Assembly (NCBI RefSeq): GCF_002007115.1
Contig: NZ_MVAD01000002.1
Span: 1,172,308-1,236,307 of the forward strand
DNA length: 64,000 bases
From: Massilia sp. KIM
GTDB taxonomy: Bacteria; Pseudomonadota; Gammaproteobacteria; Burkholderiales; Burkholderiaceae_D
Reading direction: 5' to 3'
The notes under the pieces were generated by a model, which searched no databases, was not told the origin of the DNA, and worked only from the letters and a program-made list of their open reading frames with translations. This document shows positions 58,081 through 64,000 of the stretch, in pieces (the first letter of the stretch is position 1; the number at the start of each line of letters is the position of its first letter). The position numbers and the translations under genes are program-made.

Positions 58081-58712
58081 CAATGCCAGCTGCGCATCAA
58101 GCCCACCGCCAGCCCCTCGAGCGCGAACTCGTCGCCCGGTTCGACGCGGATCACCTTGAAGTCCGGATTCTCCGGCAAGAGCTCCACCGTATCCCCCGTC
58201 TTGCGATAACGCTTGACCGTCACCTCGTCGCCCAGGCGCGCCACCACGATCTGCCCGTTCTTGGCGCTGTCGATCTTCTTCACCGCCAGGAAGTCGCCGT
58301 CGCAGATGCCCGCGTCGCGCATCGACCAGCCCTTGACCTTCAGCAGGAAGTCAGGCCGGGCCGAGAACATCGCGGCGTCGACGCTGTAGGTGGCTTCCAC
58401 GTGCTCCTGGGCCAGGATAGGCGAGCCGGCGGCCACGCGGCCGACCAGGGGCAGGGACATCATCATGGCCGGCGGCGGCATCGGGATCTGCTCGACCGTC
58501 GCGCCGACCAGGCGGATGCCGCGCGAAGTGCCCGGCGAGATTTCGATGGCGCCCTTGCGCGCCAGCGCCTGCAGATGCTCCTCGGCCGCATTGGCCGACT
58601 TGAAGCCCAGTTCGGCCGCGATCTCGGCGCGTGTCGGCGGGAAACCGGTGTTCTCGATCGCTTCCTTGATCAGGTTAAGGATCTGTTCTTGCCTTGCAGT
58701 GAGCTTGAGCAT
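58080..58712 (-). CDS. lexA: LexA repressor
   Basis: 210 residues from the ATG at 58712. The winged helix is [47 protein letters not shown]. Autocleavage falls at Ala95-Gly96 (VAAGSP), with catalytic Ser130 in [10 protein letters not shown] and Lys167 in DEVTVKRY. It represses SOS genes until RecA-stimulated self-cleavage. An SOS box in front of it indicates autoregulation. The gene's end abuts a tandem repeat. Confidence 0.97.
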   Translation of the reverse strand: MLKLTARQEQILNLIKEAIENTGFPPTRAEIAAELGFKSANAAEEHLQALARKGAIEISPGTSRGIRLVGATVEQIPMPPPAMMMSLPLVGRVAAGSPILAQEHVEATYSVDAAMFSARPDFLLKVKGWSMRDAGICDGDFLAVKKIDSAKNGQIVVARLGDEVTVKRYRKTGDTVELLPENPDFKVIRVEPGDEFALEGLAVGLMRSWH

Positions 58713-58745
58713 GGATGTCTTACGGCATATGGTTGTAGGAGTAGA

Positions 58746-58761
58746 CTGTATTTTTGTACAG
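58746..58761. promoter_or_regulatory. SOS box (LexA binding site)
   Basis: CTGTATTTTTGTACAG is a perfect CTGT-N8-ACAG palindrome-type SOS box 33 bp upstream of the lexA start codon. It is consistent with LexA autorepression. The same interval (58713-59007) also carries the rpsF promoter, so LexA binding near it cannot be excluded. Confidence 0.88.
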
Positions 58762-58927
58762 TATTCTGCTATGCGCAAGGGGAAACGCACGAAAAGTGTA
58801 AAAAAACCGTGCAATCGCGGCCAGGAAGCCCAGATCGGCGTGGTTTGCCCGCAAAACGCGCCCTTCGGAAGCCGCCGCCAGCCCCTCCGGGCCAAGATTC
58901 CATTTCCCATTCGCCCATTTTTCAGGC

Positions 58928-58976
58928 TATAATCGAAGGCTTTCCCTTCCCACACTCGTCTTGACGCCGAGGTGGG
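58928..58976 (+). promoter_or_regulatory. rpsF promoter -10 and leader hairpin (candidate S6:S18 site)
   Basis: TATAAT at 58928-58933 is a perfect -10 (the -35 is weak). Shortly after the expected transcription start, 58949-58976 can fold as CCCAC-(A bulge)-CTCG, a 9-base loop, then CGAG-GTGGG. The 3' loop edge contains CCG (58967-58969). The S6:S18 complex is known in other bacteria to bind a bulged hairpin with CCG in its own mRNA leader; this fits position and rough shape but not proven. Confidence 0.45.
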
Positions 58977-59007
58977 CATTTGTTTAAACGTCCTCAAGGA
59001 GTGTTGC

Positions 59008-59394
59008 ATGCGTCATTATGAAATCGTTTTTATCGTCCACCCGGACCAGAGCGAGCAAGTTCCGGCGATGATCGAGCGTTACAAGACCACGGTGACCAGC
59101 CGCGGCGGTAACATCCATCGCGTGGAAGACTGGGGCCGTCGCCAGATGGCTTACCAGATCCAGAAGCTGCCGAAGGCACACTACATCTGCATGAACATCG
59201 AGTGCGACAACGAGACCCTGGTCGAGCTGGAAACCGCATTCAAATTCAATGATGCCGTCCTGCGTCATCTGACCGTTAAGATGAAGAAGGCCGAAACCGC
59301 ACCGTCGCCGATGATGAAGTCGGTGCAGCGCGAAGACGCAGCCAAGAGCCACCGCGCAGAAGCAGCAGCCGCTGCTCCGGCCGCAGCTGCCTGA
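59008..59394 (+). CDS. rpsF: 30S ribosomal protein S6
   Basis: 128 residues from the ATG at 59008 ([19 protein letters not shown]), preceded by AAGGAG. Core S6 motifs [21 protein letters not shown] and [11 protein letters not shown], then an Ala-rich tail as common in betaproteobacteria. First gene of the rpsF-priB-rpsR-rplI operon. Confidence 0.97.
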   Translation: MRHYEIVFIVHPDQSEQVPAMIERYKTTVTSRGGNIHRVEDWGRRQMAYQIQKLPKAHYICMNIECDNETLVELETAFKFNDAVLRHLTVKMKKAETAPSPMMKSVQREDAAKSHRAEAAAAAPAAAA

Positions 59395-59424
59395 GTTTTT
59401 CCCAGGAATTCGAAGTAACAGGTA

Positions 59425-59715
59425 GTGAACCAGCTCCAGCTCGTCGCGACCATCGCCGAGCGTGATGTCCTGCGTTACACCCCGGCCGGCGTGCCCATCG
59501 TGTCCGCCATCCTGATGCACTCGGGGCAGCAGGAAGAAGCCGGTGTCGCAAGACTCGTGGAGTTCGAGATTCCCGCGTTCGCCGCGGGGGAGATCTCGGG
59601 CAGGTTCGGCAGCGCCGAACTCGGCGCCAGCTACCAGTTCACCGGATTCCTCGCACGGAAAAACCGCAACAGCAAAGCCCTGGTGTTTCACATCATTGAT
59701 TTCCAAGCCGCCTAG
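59425..59715 (+). CDS. priB: Primosomal replication protein N (PriB)
   Basis: 96 residues from a GTG at 59425. An OB-fold single-strand DNA-binding protein (NQLQLVATIAERDVLRYTPAGVPIVSAILMH; FEIPAFAAGEIS) that helps PriA-mediated replication restart. The location between rpsF and rpsR is diagnostic for beta- and gammaproteobacteria. Confidence 0.93.
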   Translation: MNQLQLVATIAERDVLRYTPAGVPIVSAILMHSGQQEEAGVARLVEFEIPAFAAGEISGRFGSAELGASYQFTGFLARKNRNSKALVFHIIDFQAA

Positions 59716-59745
59716 TCGGCACTAGATAGATACAGGAGCCTCAAA

Positions 59746-60036
59746 ATGGCATTCGGTAAAAAGTTCGACAAAAACAAAGCTAAGCTCAAAGAGAAGCGCA
59801 AACAGCAAAACCCGCTGTTCAAGCGCAAGAAGTTCTGCCGCTTCACCGCCGCCGGCGTTGAGCAAGTGGACTACAAGGACATCGACACCCTGAAGGACTT
59901 CGTCCAGGAAAACGGCAAGATCATGCCGGCACGCCTGACCGGCACCAAGGCGCACTACCAGCGCCAGGTCGACACCGCGATCAAGCGCGCACGCTACCTC
60001 GCGCTGCTGCCGTACACCGACCTGCACAACGCCTAA
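59746..60036 (+). CDS. rpsR: 30S ribosomal protein S18
   Basis: 96 residues, about 20 longer than E. coli S18 because of a Lys-rich N-terminal extension ([20 protein letters not shown]) usual in betaproteobacteria. Core: [66 protein letters not shown], given here only as a location guide through FKRKKFCRF and [11 protein letters not shown]. Forms the S6:S18 pair on the 30S platform. Confidence 0.97.
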   Translation: MAFGKKFDKNKAKLKEKRKQQNPLFKRKKFCRFTAAGVEQVDYKDIDTLKDFVQENGKIMPARLTGTKAHYQRQVDTAIKRARYLALLPYTDLHNA

Positions 60037-60070
60037 TCGTCGGCACAGTCAGATATCCTGGAGATAAAAC

Positions 60071-60523
60071 ATGCAAGTTATTCTGTTGGAAAAAGTGGTC
60101 AACGTCGGCAACCTGGGCGACGTGGTGAAAGTCAAGGACGGTTACGCACGTAACTTCCTGATCCCGCAAAAGATGGCCCGCCGCGCTACCCAAGCTGCCG
60201 TGGCCGAGTTCGAAGCCAAGCGCGCTGAACTGGAAAAAGCTGCTGCCGAGAAGCTGGCCGCAGCCCAGGCGCAAGGCGACAAGCTGGGCGGCATGACCGT
60301 CACCATCGCCCAGAAGGCGGGCGTGGACGGCCGTCTGTTCGGTTCGGTGACCAACTTCGACATCGCCGAAGCCCTGAGCAAGCAAGGCTTCCCGGTCGAG
60401 AAGGCCCAGGTCCGCATGCCGACCGGCCCGCTGAAGACGACCGGCGAATTCCCGGTTGCCGTCGCGCTGCACACCGACGTGGTGTCGGAAATCACCGTCG
60501 CCGTCGTGGGCGAAGCTGCATAA
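60071..60523 (+). CDS. rplI: 50S ribosomal protein L9
   Basis: 150 residues. N-terminal signature [34 protein letters not shown], central helix and C-terminal domain ([23 protein letters not shown]). Binds 23S rRNA. Last gene of the operon; an intrinsic terminator follows. Confidence 0.97.
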   Translation: MQVILLEKVVNVGNLGDVVKVKDGYARNFLIPQKMARRATQAAVAEFEAKRAELEKAAAEKLAAAQAQGDKLGGMTVTIAQKAGVDGRLFGSVTNFDIAEALSKQGFPVEKAQVRMPTGPLKTTGEFPVAVALHTDVVSEITVAVVGEAA

Positions 60524-60556
60524 TCAGCGTTTTTCAGCTGGTCGTGTAGTACCTGA

Positions 60557-60582
60557 AAAAGCCGGGCTAGCCCGGCTTTTTT
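60557..60582 (+). terminator. Intrinsic terminator of the rpsF operon
   Basis: AAAAGCCGGGCTAGCCCGGC is part of a perfect 24-bp palindrome (60557-60580) ending in six T. It separates rplI from dnaB. Confidence 0.9.
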
Positions 60583-60630
60583 ACTGTAAATCTCACCCAT
60601 TATTACAGCCGTGTGACAGGAGCAGGTATA

Positions 60631-62028
60631 ATGCCCGCCATGAACGCAGCCCCCGCCGATCCGCAGCTCGAATCCCTGCGCATCCCCCCGCATTCCATCG
60701 AAGCAGAACAGTCCGTCATCGGCGGCCTGCTGCGCGATAACGCGGCGTGGGACCGCATCGCCGATTTCATGCACGCGGACGACTTCTACCGCTACGACCA
60801 CCGCATCATCTTCGAACAGATGATCCGCCTGATCAACGCCGGCAAGCCGGCGGACGTGATCACCGTCTACGAAGCCTGCAACCAGCTCGGCAAGGCCGAG
60901 GAGGTCGGCGGGCTGCAGTACCTGAACGCGATGGCGCAGAACACGCCGTCCGCCGCCAACATCCGCCGCTACGCCGAGATCGTGCGCGACCGCGGCATCC
61001 TGCGCAAGCTCATCACCGTGGCCGACGAGGTCTCGGGCAAGGCCTTCAATCCGCAGGGCGCCGAGGTCAAGCAGATCCTCGACGAAGCCGAATCCAAGAT
61101 CTTCGCCATCGCCGAGCAGGGCGCCCGCGGCGCCCAGGGCTGGGTCCCGGTGCAGCCGCTGCTCACGCAAGTGGTCGAGCGCATCGACGAACTCTATTCG
61201 CGCGAGAACCAGGGCGAGATCACCGGCGTGCCGACCGGCTTCATCGACCTCGACCGCATGACCTCGGGCCTGCAGCCGGGCGACCTGGTCATCGTCGCCG
61301 GCCGTCCCTCGATGGGCAAGACCGCCTTCTCGGTCAACATCGGCGAGAACGTCGCGATCGAAGCCGGCCTGCCGGTGGCCGTGTTCTCGATGGAGATGGG
61401 CGGCGCCCAGCTGGCCATGCGTATGCTCGGCTCGGTCGGCCAGCTCGACCAGCACCGCCTGCGTACCGGCCGCCTGAACGACGAAGACTGGCCGCGCCTG
61501 ACCCACGCGATCCAGAAGATGAACGACGCCCAGCTCTACATCGACGAGACGCCGGCGCTGAACCCGATCGAGATGCGCGCACGCGCGCGCCGCCTGGCCC
61601 GCCAGTGCGGCAAACTGGGCCTGATCATCGTCGACTACCTGCAGCTGATGCAGGGCAGCCAGCCGGGCGACAACCGTGCGGCCGAGATCTCCGAGATCTC
61701 GCGTTCGCTCAAGGGCCTGGCCAAGGAATTGCACTGCCCCGTCATCGCCCTGTCCCAGCTGAACCGCTCGCTGGAACAGCGACCGAACAAGCGGCCCGTC
61801 ATGTCCGACCTGCGCGAATCCGGCGCTATCGAACAGGATGCGGACGTCATCATCTTCCTGTATCGCGACGAGGTCTATAACCCGGACTCGCCCGACAAGG
61901 GAACCGCCGAGATCATCATCGGCAAGCAGCGTAACGGTCCGATCGGCGCGGTGCGCCTGACCTGGATCGGCCAGTACACCAAATTCGGCAATTACAGCGG
62001 TAACCTCGCCATCTACCAGGGCGACTAA
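60631..62028 (+). CDS. dnaB: Replicative DNA helicase DnaB
   Basis: 465 residues from the ATG at 60631, 8 bp after AGGAG; ATG 60640 is an alternative. The N-terminal DnaG/DnaC-interaction domain (IPPHSIEAEQSVIGGLLRDNAAWD), then the RecA-like ATPase: VIVAGRPSMGKTAFSVN, VAVFSMEMGGAQLAMR, LIIVDYLQLMQG, ALSQLNRSLEQRPNKRPVMSDLRESGAIEQDADVI (split motifs ALSQLNRSLEQR and DLRESGAIEQDAD). Unwinds DNA ahead of the fork. TATAAT at 60626-60631 may be part of its own promoter, overlapping the start if ATG 60640 is used. Confidence 0.97.
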   Translation: MPAMNAAPADPQLESLRIPPHSIEAEQSVIGGLLRDNAAWDRIADFMHADDFYRYDHRIIFEQMIRLINAGKPADVITVYEACNQLGKAEEVGGLQYLNAMAQNTPSAANIRRYAEIVRDRGILRKLITVADEVSGKAFNPQGAEVKQILDEAESKIFAIAEQGARGAQGWVPVQPLLTQVVERIDELYSRENQGEITGVPTGFIDLDRMTSGLQPGDLVIVAGRPSMGKTAFSVNIGENVAIEAGLPVAVFSMEMGGAQLAMRMLGSVGQLDQHRLRTGRLNDEDWPRLTHAIQKMNDAQLYIDETPALNPIEMRARARRLARQCGKLGLIIVDYLQLMQGSQPGDNRAAEISEISRSLKGLAKELHCPVIALSQLNRSLEQRPNKRPVMSDLRESGAIEQDADVIIFLYRDEVYNPDSPDKGTAEIIIGKQRNGPIGAVRLTWIGQYTKFGNYSGNLAIYQGD

Positions 62029-62109
62029 ACCGCGCAGCAATCACCACTACCCGCCGCCTGTCCGGTGCGGCGGTTTCGAAGTCCCCAGAGATTTACAACG
62101 GAGAAAAAC

Positions 62110-62736
62110 ATGTTTGGACGCCTCATGCCCCAGGAGGGCAAGTTTTTTGACCTGTTCAACCAGCACGCCGCGCTGTGCGTGAAGGGTGCGCAAGAAATGG
62201 TTGGCCTGATGACCAACTTCGACGACCTGGAAAACCGCACCCACGCTGTGGAGAGCATCGAAAAACAGGCGGACAAGATCACCTATGCCTGCGTCGACCT
62301 GCTGCACAAGACCTTCATCACCCCGCTCGACCGCGACGACATCCACAAGCTGATCACCCGCATGGACGACATCCTCGACATGATGGAAGACGCGGCCCAG
62401 ACCATCTCGCTGTACGACCTGCACGCGGTGACCCCGGAAGCCAAGCGCCTGGCCGAGCTGTGCCTGTCCTGCTGCCTGAAGGTGCAGGAAGCCGTGGCCC
62501 TGCTGCACAACATGGACAACGCCCAGAAGATCGTCGCCATCTGCGAAGAGATCGACCGCTTCGAGTCGGACGCCGACCACGTGATGCGCGCCGCCATGTC
62601 CAAGCTGTTCCGCGACGAACCGGACGTGCGCAACCTGATCAAGATGAAGGCCATCTACGAAATCCTCGAGACCGTGACCGACCGCTGCGAAGACGTCGCC
62701 AACATCATCGAAGGCATCATTGTCGAAAACGCCTAA
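62110..62736 (+). CDS. DUF47 (PhoU-like) family protein
   Basis: 208 residues from the ATG at 62110. A helical PhoU-like fold with MFGRLMPQEGKFFDLFNQHA, EKQADKITYACVDLLHKTFITPLDRDDIHKL and RCEDVANIIEGIIVENA, the carboxyl pattern of metal-binding helices. DUF47 proteins accompany Pit transporters and are thought to regulate phosphate uptake. It lies 24 bp before the transporter gene, hence cotranscribed. Confidence 0.9.
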   Translation: MFGRLMPQEGKFFDLFNQHAALCVKGAQEMVGLMTNFDDLENRTHAVESIEKQADKITYACVDLLHKTFITPLDRDDIHKLITRMDDILDMMEDAAQTISLYDLHAVTPEAKRLAELCLSCCLKVQEAVALLHNMDNAQKIVAICEEIDRFESDADHVMRAAMSKLFRDEPDVRNLIKMKAIYEILETVTDRCEDVANIIEGIIVENA

Positions 62737-62760
62737 CGCGGCCACATAACAAGAACAATT

Positions 62761-63771
62761 ATGGAACACATACAAATCAGCATTTACGTGCTGGGTATGC
62801 TGGTGCTGCTGGCGCTGGTCTTCGACTTCATGAACGGCTTCCACGATTCGGCGAACTCGATCGCCACCGTGGTCTCGACCGGCGTGCTGAAACCGCAGAC
62901 CGCGGTGGCGATGGCGGCCTTCTTCAACTTCATCGCGATCTTCGTGGTCAGCATGAAGGTGGCCCAGACCATCGGCAAGGGCACCATCGATCCGCATGTG
63001 GTCGACCATTACGTGATCTTCGGCGCCCTCGTCGGCGCAATCACCTGGAACATCATCACCTGGTACTACGGCATCCCGTCGTCCTCCTCGCACGCCCTGA
63101 TCGGCGGCCTGGTGGGCGCGGCCGTCGCCAAGTCGGGCACGGGCGCGCTGATCGCCGGTGGCCTGATCAAGACCGTGGTGTTCATCGTGGTCGCGCCGCT
63201 GCTGGGCTTCATCCTGGGCTCGACGATCATGCTGATCGTGTCCTGGATCTTCGTGAAGTCGACGCCGCGCAAGGTCGACGTCTGGTTCCGCCGCCTGCAG
63301 CTGGCATCGGCGGCCGGCTACTCGCTCGGCCACGGCGGCAATGACGCGCAGAAGACTATGGGCATCATCTGGATGCTCCTGATCGCCGCCGGCGTGACCA
63401 GCCCGGACGACGCGCTGCCGCCGGCCTGGGTCATCATTTCCTGCTACGCGGCGATCGCCTTCGGCACCCTGTTCGGCGGCTGGCGCATCGTCAAGACCAT
63501 GGGCCAGAAGATCACCAAGCTCAAGCCGGTCGGCGGCTTCTGCGCGGAGACCGGCGGCGCGATGACGCTGCTGATGGCGAGCTTCTTCGGCATCCCGGTC
63601 TCGACCACCCACACCATCACCGGCGCGATCGTCGGCGTGGGCGCCTCGCAGAAGGCCTCGGCGGTGCGCTGGGGCGTGGCCGGCAACATCGTCTGGGCCT
63701 GGATCTTCACCATTCCCGCGTCGGCCTTCATGGCGGCGGTGGCCTGGTGGATCGGCACCCACATCATGTGA
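62761..63771 (+). CDS. pit: Inorganic phosphate transporter (Pit family)
   Basis: 336 residues with about ten membrane segments. The PiT signature GFHDSANSIATVV near the N-terminus and the second copy GGNDAQKTMG at about 195 are both present; GIPVSTTHTITGAIVG is typical. Imports divalent-metal phosphate complexes with protons at low affinity. A terminator follows. Confidence 0.93.
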   Translation: MEHIQISIYVLGMLVLLALVFDFMNGFHDSANSIATVVSTGVLKPQTAVAMAAFFNFIAIFVVSMKVAQTIGKGTIDPHVVDHYVIFGALVGAITWNIITWYYGIPSSSSHALIGGLVGAAVAKSGTGALIAGGLIKTVVFIVVAPLLGFILGSTIMLIVSWIFVKSTPRKVDVWFRRLQLASAAGYSLGHGGNDAQKTMGIIWMLLIAAGVTSPDDALPPAWVIISCYAAIAFGTLFGGWRIVKTMGQKITKLKPVGGFCAETGGAMTLLMASFFGIPVSTTHTITGAIVGVGASQKASAVRWGVAGNIVWAWIFTIPASAFMAAVAWWIGTHIM

Positions 63772-63793
63772 TTCGCCTTCCTCGGACGAACGG

Positions 63794-63822
63794 AAAGCGG
63801 AGCTGCGGCTCCGCTTTTTTTT
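63794..63822 (+). terminator. Intrinsic terminator after pit
   Basis: Stem AAAGCGGAGC / GCTCCGCTTT with a 4-base loop followed by a run of T (to 63822), 22 bp after the transporter stop. Confidence 0.92.
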
Positions 63823-63898
63823 CGTCCATCGTCCGCCGAAGTTGGTCATTGAGGCAGGGGAGGGCAAAGCTTTTGTTACACCTTGTTACACTAATCGC

Positions 63899-63966
63899 TT
63901 GCAATTAGATCGCGAGCTATGTAATATGCTTTCCATGGCAGCGCGAAACGACAAGAGGCGCTGCCA
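63899..63966 (+). promoter_or_regulatory. Promoter and leader of the next rightward gene
   Basis: TTGCAA (63899-63904) and TAATAT (63922-63927) are separated by 17 bp and make a good sigma-70 promoter. Two copies of TTGTTACAC lie just upstream (63873 and 63883, 10 bp apart). The transcript would begin near a perfect 9-bp inverted repeat TGGCAGCGC-N13-GCGCTGCCA (63936-63966). The gene itself lies beyond the window; 63772-64000 holds no complete CDS. Confidence 0.5.
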
Positions 63967-64000
63967 ACCGGTCAAAGGCGCGGGCAGGATCGCGAATCCT

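Noticed and set aside
57261..58964. 567-codon + strand open frame across the repeat region and lexA
   Set aside because: It is stitched from a gene shadow, REP repeats and antisense lexA, with no domain.

Overview
The window is GC-rich (roughly two thirds G+C by eye), densely coded and almost entirely read on the + strand. Gene content and order point to a betaproteobacterium of the order Burkholderiales, most likely Oxalobacteraceae (Massilia/Telluria-like). The pointers are the chain fimV-truA-trpF-trpB-trpA-accD-folC-SPOR-cvpA-purF, the rpsF-priB-rpsR-rplI-dnaB block, leuC-entericidin-leuD-leuB-asd, and a cyanophycin locus. The family placement is inferred from protein resemblance only. 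I see no rRNA, tRNA, CRISPR array, intact insertion sequence or prophage.

Layout. 1-3.5 kb: the 5' end of a cyanophycin synthetase gene on the - strand, divergent from a cyanophycin-associated ABC transporter and a DUF1854 protein. 3.8-7 kb: an alpha/beta hydrolase-MarR pair and a PNPOx-like protein-glycosyltransferase pair. 7.1-9.7 kb: a UvrA paralogue. 9.7-13.3 kb: a LysR regulator divergent from an SDR / F420-reductase-like / MFS operon. 13.5-19.6 kb: a four-gene signalling operon with 4-bp overlaps at every junction (three-receiver hybrid kinase, CheR, CheB, receiver-kinase). 20-22.4 kb: ahpC-ahpF behind a clear OxyR site. 22.9-30.4 kb: recQ followed by the ligase-associated DNA-damage-response operon (MBL exonuclease, ATP-dependent ligase, Lhr-like helicase, PdeM nuclease). 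30.5-37.5 kb: an exported glycine-zipper protein, a Crp/Fnr regulator, a NarL-type regulator, a universal stress protein with an FNR-type box, and cheZ-cheA. 37.8-48 kb and 50-57 kb: biosynthesis and envelope genes (leu, asd, fimV, truA, trp, accD, folC, purF). 58-64 kb: lexA with its SOS box, the S6/PriB/S18/L9 operon with a candidate autoregulatory leader, dnaB, and a PhoU-like protein with a Pit phosphate transporter.

Intergenic DNA is the most unusual part. One family of 32-bp REP-like palindromes occurs as head-to-head pairs at 3.6, 19.7, 57.7 and 57.9 kb, with related single copies at 31.8 kb. A second, unrelated family (core GGGTCGGAGTCGA) fills the trpA-accD gap and forms long hairpins. 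Downstream of a Sel1-like gene, a 225-bp tandem duplication has copied the gene's last 87 bp together with a REP pair, and it runs straight into a three-unit 35-bp tandem repeat that ends in the lexA stop codon. A three-unit 30-bp tandem repeat lies before ahpC.

Regulatory sites readable directly are OxyR (ahpC), LexA (lexA), an FNR-type box (universal stress protein), LysR-type and MarR-type dyads, a perfect 16-bp palindrome before fimV, and several intrinsic terminators. No wholly new multi-gene system could be established. The strongest leads are the DNA-repair operon with its recQ neighbour, the CheR/CheB-coupled kinase operon, and the repeat-driven rearrangement beside lexA.
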